DNA of 64,000 nt from positions 6,705,501 to 6,769,500 of the forward strand of contig NC_088303.1 of assembly GCF_032854445.1 (NCBI RefSeq), in the 5' to 3' direction. Below are positions 22,651-33,731 of the stretch, in pieces (the stretch's first letter is position 1; each line of letters opens with the position of its first letter). The notes under the pieces are model-generated. The model was not told the DNA's origin, did no database searches, and saw only the letters and a list, made by a program, of their open reading frames with translations. The position numbers and the translations under genes were made by a program. Source of the DNA: Liolophura sinensis. Its lineage: Eukaryota; Mollusca; Polyplacophora; Chitonida; Chitonidae.

Positions 22651-22837
22651 CTGTTGGAAGTTTAAATTTTGTGCACAGGTTCAATATTGAAGACGAGCGT
22701 ATCGACAACAATTTGAGTTTTTTTTACTGTTATGAGTTTGGCTTTATAAGCAGCGGCAAATTATGACTTAAGTTTCTTAATAAATACGAGCCCTGGGGCA
22801 TACAAAGTGACTCATATCTGCTCTTAATATTCTAAAT
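22651..22837. other. Short spacer
   Basis: No match. It separates the LINE 5' end from an R1 repeat. Confidence 0.4.
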
Positions 22838-23297
22838 ATAAGCGTCAAGTCCGACATTCATATACCATTCGTAGTCCATAAAGGGCGTTCCCACTCGATA
22901 TTCGCAAGATTCATTTCCAAAACAACGTTTAACACTAACTCCCAAACACAAAGGTATGTAAGAAATTATACAAATAAGAAATAAAGCCGGTAACACACAA
23001 GAGAGAAGCGGTCATCAGTTTTCAATGATGCCGGGCAGACAATGAATATTCCAGGCATGAAATCCATATCAAAGTTCAAATTCGTAGTCCGTTAATGAGT
23101 TCGATGTCAAATAACAATTAAACAGTCGCGCTTTAATTGCAACTGTTCATAAAGGCATCATGCTGGTGTAATGAGCATAGCTACCTTTACGGCCCCTAGC
23201 CCCAGGTTATGCGGTATTAGATACAGTTTGAAAATGACGAGCGTTACACACCCTAACTGATCAGATTATGATTCAAAAGTAACGGACGATTACGTCT
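22838..23297 (-). repeat. MITE-like repeat R1, copy 3
   Basis: Reverse complement of 6301-6775, complete at both ends: it begins agcgtcaagtccgacattc near 22840 and ends with acgtc at about 23296. No coding content. Confidence 0.8.
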
Positions 23298-23958
23298 TTC
23301 TTGTTAATATTTAAAAATCTCATCGAGCTTTTACAGTGCAATGAAAGCCGTAAAACTGCAAATCTTTTTCGGCAACACATCACTTCGAGTAAAGAAGTCA
23401 TGAAATTTTATTTTTGTGAACAAAAACACGCTACTAACTGACCTCGTATTTGCCGCACGCATGTGAGAAAAACGTTCATTTTACCCACAATGCATGCAGG
23501 TAGGTTAACATGTCGAGTGCGCATGTCTTAGCGCCATGTAAAATAGATTCATTGCTGATCAAACGAGAGCCACGGTTAACTTTACGACAGAAAAAAGTAG
23601 TTAATCTTATGTTTCACGCCGTTCTCCTGCGCATCATCTGTCGTGTTCTTAGTGGTGGAAAACAAACAGAACCGGAGAAAGCAAAGCAACCTTTCAGTTG
23701 TTTGCGAGCTATGACCTGGCGTTATAATGCAGCCAAGGGAGAGAACCCGGACAAGGGAATCCGTGTGAACACAGCCTTGTCCTATTCCAAACGTTCGATA
23801 TGCTACGGCTTAAATCAATCAAGCAACCCCAGAATATTGTTTTGTTTCTGTGTTGACAGTTTAACAGGGAACATCCTTGCCTTTCACTGGCCACTCTATG
23901 CAATAGTCAATTAGTTCTAAACGAGTACAATGTGGCAACGAGAACATTAAACGTGGAC
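23298..23958. other. Spacer with an unassigned 134-codon frame
   Basis: The plus frame 23510-23914 is open but shows no recognisable domain, no bias and no homologous repeat in the window. I do not call it a gene. Confidence 0.3.
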
Positions 23959-23988
23959 CATCCAGGGTAAGGCAAGATCTTGAATTCG

Positions 23989-24420
23989 CTAATGCATTTT
24001 GAAAACAATATCCATTGTGTTATCAGAAAGTTTGTTTGACATAGACCTCGTCACAGCACAAGAGGGATACAAATCTGGAATTTCTTTCTCAACAGGATCA
24101 ACGGTTTGATTTAAACAAGGTTTATCAGTCACAATAGGATTAACCATTACTTTGTCACCAGCAAGATCATTACCAAGTAGTAGATGAATTCCTTTAAAAG
24201 GCAAAGTAGGCCTAATGCTGACAGTAACAGGACCCGAAATAATATCTGATGACAAGCTTTGTGAAGAGGCACAGATTCAAATTCAACAGAGCTTACACCT
24301 CTAATTAATACATTTGATCCAGAATATGACTCATCAGAAAATGGCAAAACATCTTGTAACAAGAAGACTGAGAAGCTCCAGTATTTCTTAATACCCTGAT
24401 CTTTGTATCACAAGACATGT
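23989..24420 (-). pseudogene. Retroelement protease fragment
   Basis: The protease would cut the polyprotein. Around 24370-24400 on the minus strand a frame gives TGASQSS, the Thr-Gly-Ala of an aspartic protease with the preceding catalytic Asp changed to Asn. The frame 24147-24362 continues with SGSNVLIRGVSSVEFESVPL. The frame 23989-24255 has LLLGNDLAGDKV, the hydrophobic strand before a conserved Gly-Asn-Asp-Leu. Two shifts break the reading. Everything downstream is missing. Confidence 0.65.
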
Positions 24421-24624
24421 CACTTTTAAGTGAGACTTTACCGTTACAAATAAATGGCTCTCGAAAACTTTCATAACATTATCCTGTGAATTCTGTGTAC
24501 AATCTACTGGTGGAGTCTTAACATAATCAAATGCATCAACATTGTTCACCATGTCAGACTTTTTAGCAGTAACACACAAACCAGTAGGCTTGGAACCACC
24601 CTCCTGTTCTTGTCTTCTCTTTAA

Positions 24625-25856
24625 AGCATAACAATTTGACATGACATGGCCTGCCTTCCTACAATAACTACATGTAACCCTGCTAAACTGTCTATCAGTA
24701 AATGTATGGTCAGACCTTCGTTGAGTAGTGTTTGAATTAACAGGTCTTCTTTGCTCACCTGATTTCTACAAATTTTGAGTCTGTTTCGGTGGGCCTGAGT
24801 TTGAGTTAAATGAACTGCTCGAAGAGGGTCGAGGCTTTCTAAATGTAGACAGCTTTTTCTGAAATGAGACCTTGTATGTAACCGTGTAAGTATCGGCCAT
24901 AGTGGCTGCTGCTTTTAATGTATCAGCCTCTTTGTCCTCAATGAAAGTTCTGACATCATCATTAATACACCTTTTAAAGTCTTCAATCAGAATGATTTGT
25001 TTTAACTTTTCATAATCTTTATCTACACTTTTAGCAGAACACCGCCGCTCAAACAATTGTTCCTTCTGCGTAGCAAATTCAATGTAAGTCTGATCTCTTT
25101 CTCAAAAGTTCTAAATTTCTGCCGATAGGCCTCTGGCACAAGCTCATATCTTTTTAAGATAACATCTTTCACAAAATCATAATTTGCAGCCTGTTCTGTT
25201 GATAACCCTGTGTATATATCCATAGCTTTACCAGTTAACACACTCTGTAAAAGGGTAGTCCAAAACTGTTTAGGCCACTCTAAACTTTGAGCAATCTTCT
25301 CAAACTGTAGAAAATATTTATCTACATCAGTCTCATGAAATGGTGGCACCAATCTTATGTTTCTAGAGACGTCAAATTTTGGAGGCATATCAGAAAAACT
25401 TAAGCCAGACCTATCTCCTAGTTTCCTTGCTTCAATTTCGCTCTGAAGTCTCAATTTTTCCAATTCGAACACTCTTTCATTTTCCCTTTCTCTAAACAAC
25501 CTTTCATTTTCTTTTTCTTTGAACAATCTTTCATCTTCCTTTCCCTTAAACAATCTTTCATCTTCCTTTTCTTTAAACAATCTTTCATTTTCCTTTTCCT
25601 TCAGTTCTGACTCCTTCGGTCTTATTACAGTGGAATTATCGCCCTCAGGCCTGTACGCATCTAATGGACTTTCATCGAACTCCTGTAATTCTACCAAACA
25701 TTTATCAATACTAAACTCCATATCTTGCTTGCCTAAGGATCTTTTGTTATTAAGATTCAGGTACTTCCTTAAAACATACAAATCATTCTTATTTAACACA
25801 TCAAAAATGTCCTGATCTGACGCTTCCATAAATTCGTCGGGCTTAACATCCGACAT
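24625..25856 (-). pseudogene. gag polyprotein of the LTR element
   Basis: The long frame 25023-25856 starts at ATG 25856, about 95 bases after the primer binding site. Residues 1-75 are an acidic leader, 80-135 a charged Glu/Lys/Arg repeat region, and 150-265 a capsid-like domain with PPFHETDVDKYFLQFEKIA and LLQSVLTGKAMDIY. A shift near 25060 leads to 24766-25056, which continues the capsid C-terminal half with YEKLKQIILIEDFKRCI. A stop near 24766 is followed by the CCHC knuckle CSYCRKAGHVMSNC at about 24635-24680. The order leader, capsid, knuckle is complete, so gag is the best preserved part. Confidence 0.8.
25480..25615 (-). repeat. 27-bp tandem repeat inside gag
   Basis: About five in-frame units encode a nine-residue repeat of the type LFKEKEDER, with variants LFKGKEDER, LFKEKENER and LFRERENER. 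The DNA unit is close to aacaatctttcatcttcc plus a T-rich remainder on the plus strand. The product would form a long charged helix. Confidence 0.9.
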
Positions 25857-25951
25857 GATGAATAAAATCTGCTGGCAAAATTTACTACAAAGTCAGACTA
25901 GAAAAATGACACAACTTACACAGAATCCTTTCAATTCCAATTCAAATTCAC

Positions 25952-25969
25952 TTCCCGGACAAGCCCCCA
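25952..25969 (-). other. Primer binding site, tRNA-Pro type
   Basis: On the minus strand the 18 bases tggggGCTTGTCCGGGAA follow the LTR end after three bases. They differ at two places (one inner, one last) from the complement of the 3' end of tRNA-Pro as used by many retroviruses and retroelements. Position between LTR and gag is as expected. Confidence 0.7.
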
Positions 25970-25972
25970 ATT

Positions 25973-27039
25973 TGTTACGACCCAAACTGTCTGTATTATG
26001 AAGAGATGGCTTGTTCGAAATACACGACAGTTTAGCCGCACAAAAAAGTAACCAAAACCAGCACATTTTATTTTACAACAATTTATTACGTTTAACAAGA
26101 ACAGATAACAAAACTTTTACAAATACTAAAGTACTTAAGTTTAACAAGAAAGGATAGCAGTATCTATACAAATACTAAAGTACATGTACAACAGTGTCAA
26201 GTCCATACGGACGCATATATTCCACAATGCGGAAAACCATACAGGCATAAATGCCCAAATAAGAGGGAAACTCCACTGTATTATTGAGTGTATGACGAAA
26301 TATACACAAAATTCCACAGACAGGGTCCGTGTACTAATAAGCACTGTGCACACAAGAGCACAAATTAAATATACAAGTTCAGACTGAACAAGTGCTCGGT
26401 GGAGATAGGATATAACAAAGCCAGAGGCTATAAAGACCCCAAAATTCAGCACAAAAGGCCTACTAAAGTAACATGCAGCGAAAGCATCCAAAACTCTCAA
26501 TAATTCTTCTTTCTCCTCATGACCTGCTTTTATAGGTCTTATAGAGACTGGTGGAATTGTCTAGAATAAGAAAATTTTTGAACACTTGTTGTAAACAAAC
26601 AGGCCCCGAACTGAGCGTATTCTGGAACATTCTAAGGCAAAGGCAGAAAGCAGGCCCTGAACTCAGCATATATAAACATTGGCAAGCTAAATTTAGAAGC
26701 TGACGGCAGTTGTGCACATAACACCATTTGGACACAAGTAGCTTTGGTTACTTCTGTATTCAGATACACCGTCAAACTTACAGGACGAGGCTATATTATT
26801 TCGGCTTAAATCTAGTGATTATTTAAACCGGTAAACCGGTCAACTGCAAGACGGGTTTGAGTTTTGTGGTGAGATTTCTTTATCTGTATTTCTGTACCGG
26901 CATCAATGTCTGGTATGTTGTATTAAAAGTTACCATATATGTGTTGCATCATATATTAAACATATTATATTATATTATAAGATTCAAGGAAAATCCCTTA
27001 AATTAGATATCGTTATTCTGGACTCTTTGGCCTATCACA
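25973..27039 (-). repeat. Single long terminal repeat (candidate)
   Basis: The gag-side end is firm: on the minus strand the sequence ends ...gggtcgtaaca, three bases before the primer binding site. The outer end is proposed at 27039, where the minus strand begins tgtgataggcc, giving TG...CA ends and a length of about 1.07 kb. The second LTR is missing, so the outer end cannot be confirmed. The frame 26141-26500 lies within it and is not considered a gene. Confidence 0.5.
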
Positions 27040-27112
27040 ACTGTTTTAACCGTTGAATTAACCCGAAGCAAATGGGTTCACTCACATCAATCCAACAATC
27101 TTTCAGCTAGAT

Positions 27113-27345
27113 TACTTGGTTGGTGTTTTACGCCCTGCTGAAGAATATTTCACTTATACGACGAAAGTCACCATTATGGTGGGAGGAAACAAGGCAAAGC
27201 CCCGGGAAAACCCACGGTTTAGTTTGCACTGTTCGCCTTTATTAAATTTTCTACCTGAATTTAATGTATGTATGCCTGTTTCCTCCCACCACAATGCTGA
27301 CTGGCATCGTATATGTGGAGTAACACCAATCATAAATAAAATGAA
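27113..27345. repeat. SINE-2 tails in fold-back arrangement
   Basis: The left arm (27118-27190) reads ttggtgttttacgccctgct, then the ttatacga and ggtgggaggaaac blocks. The right arm (27278-27345) is its reverse complement with gtttcctcccaccacaatgc and caccaatcataaataaaatg. About 90 bp lie between. It can fold into a hairpin of about 65 bp. It looks like two SINE-2 tail fragments in opposite direction. Confidence 0.75.
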
Positions 27346-27831
27346 ACAAATATATGTAATTTAATGTAGGCCACTTGCATAAAGAGACGCAATGTGTTTT
27401 TCAATACTAGGCAACGTCTTGCACTTATGACTTAGGTTATCAACCAGACAAATGTCCAAAACCGGACTCGTAAATACCTGTGTCAGATCACAGATTTGGA
27501 AACATTACATCGAGCATATTACACACCTCATGATACTCACTTTTCTCTATCTCGCCATTAAGACACTGACATACGTATTGTCTCAAAATAGAACGAGATT
27601 AATACAAGCAAACATGGGAAATGTTACACAAGAAACTGTCACAAGACTTATGTTAAGCAATTTGGTACACTGGTTTTCTTCGTCGGATATTTCTCAGATG
27701 AGCGATAGGTCTAATGCAAGATCAGACAAAGAAACACGGAGTCGCTTGAATAAGATCAATACATAACATTCTAACAAAATAGATAAATAATACAACTGAC
27801 AATAATACACAAAACATTACAAATAATTACA

Positions 27832-27834
<3 letters not shown>

Positions 27835-27926
<92 letters not shown>
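27835..27926 (+). repeat. Compound microsatellite (AT)n-(AG)n
   Basis: About 60 bp of AT repeat (27835-27894) pass directly into about 32 bp of AG repeat (27895-27926). Confidence 0.97.
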
Positions 27927-27930
<4 letters not shown>

Positions 27931-28873
27931 TCTTACAGCGTCCAAATCCGGATGGAATATTTGGGCTTTCAGATGCAAGCCAGTCCACGGTTACAATGAA
28001 TTCCGCAATTTACGGATGACAGTGCCATAAATGGCTTTCTTTGTAACTCCTTGTGAATCTGTAACTTTTCAGGGCAGAGAGGTTGACTAGCGTCCGTGAT
28101 GCCGAGCTTTCGATGTATACTTCCTCGGACAAATACACACAGTCATTTTCGGTGTAAACTGGGGTGAAATGTACCTAATAGCACAAAGAGACAATGAGCG
28201 ATACAAGCTGTAAAATAACGTCACTAAAAACAGCAAGGGGCGAAACACAAGCTCACAAAGTGCTGCGTACAAAAAAAACGGAGCACTCTTGACGAATAGC
28301 GTGAAAACCCATATCTCCAATCCAACAAAATCCTTCACAGTGAAAGACAGTAAATATGACAGCTCTTGAGTAGATAACAGCTCACAAGTGAAATAAATGA
28401 CTGCGAGCTTCACCACTCGTTGCTCATATTTATAGACTAACTTAAGAGAAAATTCTGGATGGTTTGATCGTAAACATGTTTACAACACTGATACATATTT
28501 CCAGAATGTATACCCTGTGTGCAATGATACTCAACTCATAAACACCGAAGCCGTGAGAACGTTGGACTGAATTACAGTGCAGCTACAACTCCGGACGAAA
28601 TAAAAAAAAAATATGATACAATGTTTAAAGACGAGATTCGTAACACAATGTCATGTTTATGTAGTCTTCCACACTACTGAATATAATTTATGAGGAAAGC
28701 TTGATACAAAAACTTTTTACCAGATTATTGTCAAATTTAAAAACAAAAATTTCCCATGTACAGTGGCATTTGTATACCTTGTAAAGTCCAAAGATGGACA
28801 TATTTGAATTCACCGAGCAAAGTAATATGTATTAAAAATGTGTGTTTGCTTGAGGTTTTGCGTGGTGTGTTTT
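27927..28873. other. Intergenic, nothing firm
   Basis: The minus frame 28087-28416 is hydrophobic but begins with GTG rather than ATG and shows no known motif; see the rejected list. Confidence 0.3.
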
Positions 28874-28884
28874 CAGCCATTTGA

Positions 28885-29148
28885 TTGAATTATTTATTTA
28901 TTTGATTGGTGTTTTACACCGTACTCTAGAATATTTCACATACGACGGTGGCCAGCATTATGGTGGGTGGAAACCGGGCAGAGCAGGGGGAAACCCACGA
29001 CCATCCGCAAGTTGCTGATAGACCTTCCCGACGACCGGGGAGGAAGCCAGCATGAGATGGACCTGAACTCACAGCGACCGCATTGGTGAAAGGCTCCTGG
29101 GTCATTACCCTGCGGTAGGGCCCTAACCAACTGAGTCACGAAGGCTTC
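28885..29148 (-). mobile_element. SINE-2 copy, complete
   Basis: Full-length on the minus strand: tRNA-like head at about 29070-29148 (A box near ctcagttggttagggccc, B box gagttcaggtc), central ggtttcccc/gggtttccac part and an (ATTT)n tail at 28885-28905. The direct repeats cagccatttga (28874-28884) and cagccagttga (29149-29159) are the probable target duplication, with one mismatch. Confidence 0.85.
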
Positions 29149-29264
29149 CAGCCAGTTGAAGACGGGGAGTCAGTAGGTGTGTGGGTAGATATACCGTGTC
29201 TTCTTGTCTTTGGTGTGATCACAGCTCTCTCAAGTACTCTTACTATAAAAATTGTACCCATTCG

Positions 29265-29490
29265 TAGAAGTGACTATTGTATTTATCATACCCTTATCGA
29301 CATATAGTAAAGTTTTTAATGATTTGAGGTAAAGACTACAGTTACTATAGAGGTAATTAGAATCCCTATAAAGAAGACTAAACCGTGAAACTATTGTATT
29401 TATCAGGCCACTATCAACCTGTGGCACAAATCAAGGTAACGCTTTTAATGGTTTGAAGTAAAGATTATATAAGATACATGTGGTCTTGCT
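29265..29490 (+). repeat. Imperfect direct duplication of ~115 bp
   Basis: The blocks actattgtatttatca (29272 and 29391) and tttttaatgatttgaggtaaag / cttttaatggtttgaagtaaag (29310 and 29441) recur in the same order. The sequence between differs by small insertions. Confidence 0.6.
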
Positions 29491-29740
29491 AAAGAAAACA
29501 AAACAAAGCGTAATGAGTAACCTTGCACATCAGAGTAATCCCAAATTAGTAAAACATGCCCAAAAAGCTGCTTTTGTCTCTCGCCAGTGCGTCATACATC
29601 ACGGCTTTTTTTCTCGTCAAATCGAGCAAAACCGTGTAATTTATCAGCGCTGACAAACGAGGTCTTTTTTCCTCCACGCAAATGTCTAACAAGTAATCAT
29701 CTGATATCCCGCTCTCTGACAAACGGTGTGGGACATCTTT

Positions 29741-30004
29741 TTACTGATGAAAACAAAGTAAATGATCTTTTTTCCTAAAAATCCAGTTTGTCTCAAAAAG
29801 TTGATGGCGGTTTTCTACAATGCGAAAAAGCGGCAATTTCTCAATATCGTTTTTCCAGAAGTCGGCATTTCTTTTATCTTTGTGTTTTTCCCAAGTATTG
29901 CATTTAAGTATGTACATGTAATTTTGTGTAGGTCTATGTAAGACAAGGTCATGCTCTTCTAATAGGACATCCATAAATCCTTGATTTACATCCATGCAGA
30001 TCAT
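29741..30004 (-). CDS. Orphan 87-codon frame, possible exon
   Basis: Starts with ATG at 30004 and is open to a stop at 29741. The composition is unlike the repeats around it: residues 35-60 are rich in Trp, Lys, Asp and Asn (NTWEKHKDKRNADFWKND), with aromatic residues spread through. There are no membrane segments and no motif I can name. It matches no repeat in this window. A short ttttgaaatag just before the ATG could act as a weak splice acceptor. This might be an exon of a host gene or a fragment of an unrecognised mobile element; I am unsure that it is coding. Confidence 0.25.
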   Translation of the reverse strand: MICMDVNQGFMDVLLEEHDLVLHRPTQNYMYILKCNTWEKHKDKRNADFWKNDIEKLPLFRIVENRHQLFETNWIFRKKDHLLCFHQ

Positions 30005-30189
30005 CCTATTTCAAAAATGTCCCCAATCACCATATTGGTTTTCAAAGGCAAATGTAGAGGTGGCTCGGGTCTTCCACATCACCTGGTCTCAGCAAGTGGG
30101 TTTCTTCATTATGTAAATGGTCAAAATAACTAATTTCCGGATTGTGTGGCCTGACTTCATTAGCTGTTCTAGTTGTTTTTGTTAGTTTT

Positions 30190-30355
30190 GTAACCTATAC
30201 AGGTATCTATCTAATCGAGGCGATCTTGGCTGGTCCCATCGACTTTTAAAGGTGCATGGTCGATAAGCCCTGGATTCGCTTGGTGCGGTATGTGAACAGC
30301 TGACATTCTGACATCGCTTGGTCTTTCACTAGATATACTGATCTACACAGGCGCT
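30190..30355 (+). repeat. Dispersed repeat R5, copy 2
   Basis: Aligns with 2280-2470 through four short blocks in the same order. Strongly diverged; class unknown. Confidence 0.4.
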
Positions 30356-31920
30356 AATCAATTTTCGCCATAAAACGACAGGGGAATACCATTAGTGACA
30401 CAAAGACTTGGTTGCAAGAACACTGTTTTATGTAAGAAACAAATAATGACAGATTACTCGATGAAGGTCGGTATGTTTTTTTTCTTGCTTTTGCTAAAGG
30501 AATAACCCAACCGCAATTTGTACAAAAGGAATATTAAAATCGATCGATTTGTTCCTAAATCACTTTTAGAATTGGCTCTGATCTGTGCCGTCATAAACAA
30601 TTTAGAATATTAAAAAAATTCCCACTATCAGTTGAAAATTTCTTGACATATTGCCTGTTTCTGAGTCCTAACACTCGGTGTATTAAGGCATGCACAGGAC
30701 ACTGAACACAGTTTAAGCCGTAAGAAAAACGTCTTTGCTCAGTGATGGCTAAGAACAAGTGAAGTCTACTTTCAAAGGTGTCTACTGTCTCGCGAAAATC
30801 TGTTGGTGAATTTTTTGTAAAGCTCCTTCCTTAAAAAGACATGTAAGACTATAGGTTGAAAACATATTACAAAGCCCAATCACGAACAAGTCCGCTCGCT
30901 TAAATGCACTTCTCCGGAAAAGGGAACTTTTTATAAACATTTTTTTGCGTGGAGCGAGCCAACTTTACATGGTCTTTCGCTAAAGTCATCCGGACTGCTG
31001 GGTTGTAATATAAAACGCACAGAGAGCAGACATGATCTATATTATAGGGAGTCAAATGTTAGAAGCTGGGATTTGATTATATGTGATATATGACGCATTC
31101 ATATTTCCGCCTACATTTATTAGCCTCCACTGCATTTACATTTGTCGCTTGTATTTAACAGCTTCTGGATAAAGTTTTGTACATCCGAATCGCGCATCAA
31201 CTGCGCGTGTGAAACCGCACCACCCTAGGCCTAGCGGAAAAATACCCACCTACATGTATACATGGTACACGCATGCACCTTGAGAACTTGTCATCCATTT
31301 GAAACTCTCTGTGCCTTATGGGTTTTTTTTATCCAATTACACGGCTGGGGTTCCCCATCATTATACTATGACTTATAGGGATTCATGTCCAGTTTCTATA
31401 TGGCGTTCCAGTGAGGCAACAATACAACTATTTCTGTACTGAAATTGGTCTAATTTTACAGATCTGAAGTTGAAGACGATGTCTGGCGAGGACCAAAAAC
31501 CAAGAGACATATTTAATATATTTAAATATATAAACGTCTATTTAATCACAGAACAACACAATTACTTGGCCAATAGTTCAGCTGAAAATTCAGCATTATT
31601 TTCACTGTCACAAAGATAACGTTCAAAACTCACATACCGTTAAGACCTTAGACATGTACATGTAAAGTGTAAGACGTACTGTATGTATTGAAGACGGAAC
31701 AGTGTTAAGGCTCTACTTTCATTATTTTCTTTGCCCACAATTCTAACGTACCACAGAACACGTGAAGCGACTTAACAGCATTTGTTTCATTTATTGGAGG
31801 ATAATTGTCAATCAAGAATAACAAGCGGAGTATTGTGATATGGAGTGCGTTTTAATTTGGTGCTTACAAGTTAAATTAATGCCTTCAGCGTTGGCCTTTC
31901 AAGGCTGTCTGGTAAGTAGA
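30356..31920. other. Intergenic, nothing recognised
   Basis: AT-rich, no frame above 60 codons, no repeat match visible. Confidence 0.5.
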
Positions 31921-31940
31921 GCTTTATTTGATCTTACTTG

Positions 31941-32123
31941 TTAGTTACGTAAGGCCTTCATACCCAGCCTGTCATTCACGGATTTAACTTGGCACCCTTC
32001 CAATGTGACGTTGCACTGTAGAGGGTATGTGTGTTCACTGTGTTGTTCCTCGAACAACTGGTATTGACGTTTCGTTTCATGCCACTTGATCACAATATTG
32101 GATTTCCTCCACGCAGGTAACAA
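31941..32123 (-). CDS. Possible last exon of a host gene
   Basis: A 60-codon minus-strand frame with balanced, protein-like composition (segments IVIKWHETKRQYQLFEEQ and YPLQCNVTLEGCQVKSV). The TAA stop is followed after about 10 bases by AATAAA (about 31927-31932 reversed), a poly(A) signal. Upstream the sequence is G-rich and no convincing splice acceptor is visible, so the frame start is open. I do not recognise the family. The strand pattern could fit a small beta-sheet domain, but that is a guess. Confidence 0.25.
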   Translation of the reverse strand: MLPAWRKSNIVIKWHETKRQYQLFEEQHSEHTYPLQCNVTLEGCQVKSVNDRLGMKALRN

Positions 32124-32301
32124 AAGACTTTCACTCCCCCCCCCCCAAAAAAAAATACTCGATTACAATACTCGACTGCCCGTGATTATATTTTCTATTT
32201 TGTAGCTGGGCGGGAAATGATTTACTGAGCGATAATTACGTTAAATCAAATTGTGGTAGCCGTGAAGTATTTATGTAATTGTTTGGTCAGAGATGTGTAT
32301 A

Positions 32302-32432
32302 TTACTTCACCGTCAGTGCATAGGCGTCCCTGGTGACAGGAATCGGTGAACGAGGCTCATGGACGCATTTCCACAGTCTAGCGCTCGTTGAAGGCAACTT
32401 GTTTTCCACCAGTGTGGTGTGCTTTTCTCTGT
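32302..32432 (-). CDS. Possible exon with strong splice acceptor
   Basis: On the minus strand a textbook acceptor (tttctctcatttcag) ends at about 32433. The frame behind it runs 43 codons (from REKHTTLVENKLPSTSARL) to a stop at 32302. The acceptor quality is the main evidence. No domain is recognised and the open frame extends upstream of the acceptor, so the splice site may be accidental. Confidence 0.2.
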
Positions 32433-32433
32433 C

Positions 32434-33389
32434 TGAAATGAGAGAAAGTTTGTCAGGGAATTGCCAACGGCCAATGGTTTCCTCCATATAGTCTGGTTAC
32501 CTTCACCCGTAAAATAACCGCAATAGAACAAAATAAGTTTTCATTCGGAAGTTAACCAAAAATCAAACATAAATCATGTTTTGTGGTATGTTTTTTATCA
32601 GAATAAATTTGACGAAAGTTTGATTTTATCTTTATCAATAAACATGGCAATATCTAAATATATTGCTTTTCCTGAAGCAGTTATTACTTTGATTCTGTTG
32701 CATAATTGCCATTTAATCCAATCGACGCAATGTAAGTCCCAGGAACTTCAAGAGGAAATCTAGCGATCTTTAAACTACCTCCATCACTGAAGATTTCTAA
32801 CAAAATCTTCTGCTGGTAATGGCCAGCAAAAGTGGTTAAAGCTAAGTGGAAAAAAGAACACGTGTCATTCTATGCAATTGTCTAACGTGATAAAGAAATG
32901 AAAACAAGATGAAAAGAAGTAAAACTATGAGATTAAACTACTTTGCTGACGCTACACATTTATGCAAGTCCTGTCTGATGTCCTTGGGGTTTGCCGTTAC
33001 GGTTCACAGAACCTTACATATTCGTTGTGTCATTGTCTGACAGATTCAAGGCATGGCTCCATAACCACTGTCCCTGGAAAAAATCTGTCCCAGACTCGAC
33101 TTCTCGTAAAATCATCCATGTTGCCATATCCAGAAATACATGTACATTTCATAGACATCCCAAATCGTGGTAAACTGCACGCCATAAACAAGTTTTATAT
33201 TCCAGTTAACAGAAAATAGGTAAGTTTGACACAATTTTTATCAACATTTTAGCATTTCCCAGTTTGTGGTGAATTCATATAAAGTTGCGTTTATATCTTT
33301 GATAATCTCTTTTGGAAGGGCAAGGGGATGGCAGGGTGAAAGAGTAATGTAAGAAATAGGCATGTGCTGCATGTAGATACAAGTATGCA
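32434..33389. other. Spacer with one donor-like site
   Basis: The plus frame 32962-33219 ends in TAG directly in front of a perfect donor (aggtaagt, 33218-33225). Because the stop comes first, a coding exon in this frame is unlikely. Nothing else recognised. Confidence 0.2.
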
Positions 33390-33402
33390 CCCATGTATAT
33401 GA

Positions 33403-33718
33403 CTGAGCGGGTGCTTGGGGTTTAACGTCGTACTCAACAATTTTCAGCCGTTATAACGATGAAGGAATCCTTAGTATGTGTATGTTACGTGCCTCCTTGT
33501 TGCAGGATGGATATCCACGGCTGTTTGATCTAGTGCTCCTTCACTGAGATGACTTAGGCAAGTTAGCCGCCCCGCCCAAGCCATCATACTGATACAGGTC
33601 AACCAGTTGTTGTACTATTCCTCTTTTAAAGTCTTAGATGTGACTCGACCCAGGATTGATCCTGGATCTACCGCTCCCGAAGCGTACACTCTACCAACTG
33701 TGCTATCCGGGCCGGTCG
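33403..33718 (-). mobile_element. SINE-1 copy, complete with target duplication
   Basis: Read on the minus strand, the head at 33640-33718 is tRNA-like: ggatagcacagttggtagag (A box) and gggtcgagtca (B box). The tail is ccccaagcacccgctcag at 33403-33420. The 13-bp direct repeats cccatgtatatga (33390-33402) and cccgtgtatatga (33719-33731) flank it with one mismatch. The minus frame 33615-33797 is only the repeat. Confidence 0.9.
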
Positions 33719-33731
33719 CCCGTGTATATGA

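Larger units (their letters stand above)
23960..27039 (-). mobile_element. Ty3/gypsy-type LTR element remnant, one LTR
   Basis: Read right to left: LTR candidate (27039-25973), primer binding site (25969-25952), gag (25856-24640) and the beginning of the protease (24400-23990). Reverse transcriptase, integrase and the second LTR are absent, so the element is truncated near 23960. The gag has a capsid-like domain and one CCHC knuckle, as in Ty3/gypsy-type elements of animals. The class is inferred from gag and protease only. Confidence 0.75.

Noticed and set aside
26141-26500. 119-codon membrane-like protein
   Set aside because: It lies within the LTR candidate and has no known motif.
28087-28416. 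109-codon hydrophobic frame, possible membrane protein
   Set aside because: It starts with GTG, has no ATG in front and no charged pattern of a real topology; AT-rich antisense DNA often gives such frames.
32962-33219. 85-codon exon in front of a perfect donor
   Set aside because: The stop codon comes directly before the donor, so this frame would not splice on.
33640-33718. tRNA gene
   Set aside because: The promoter boxes are there, but the acceptor stem does not pair and the sequence continues into a repeated body with target duplications; it is a SINE head. The same holds for 15700-15784, 29070-29148, 36080-36150 and 41265-41341.
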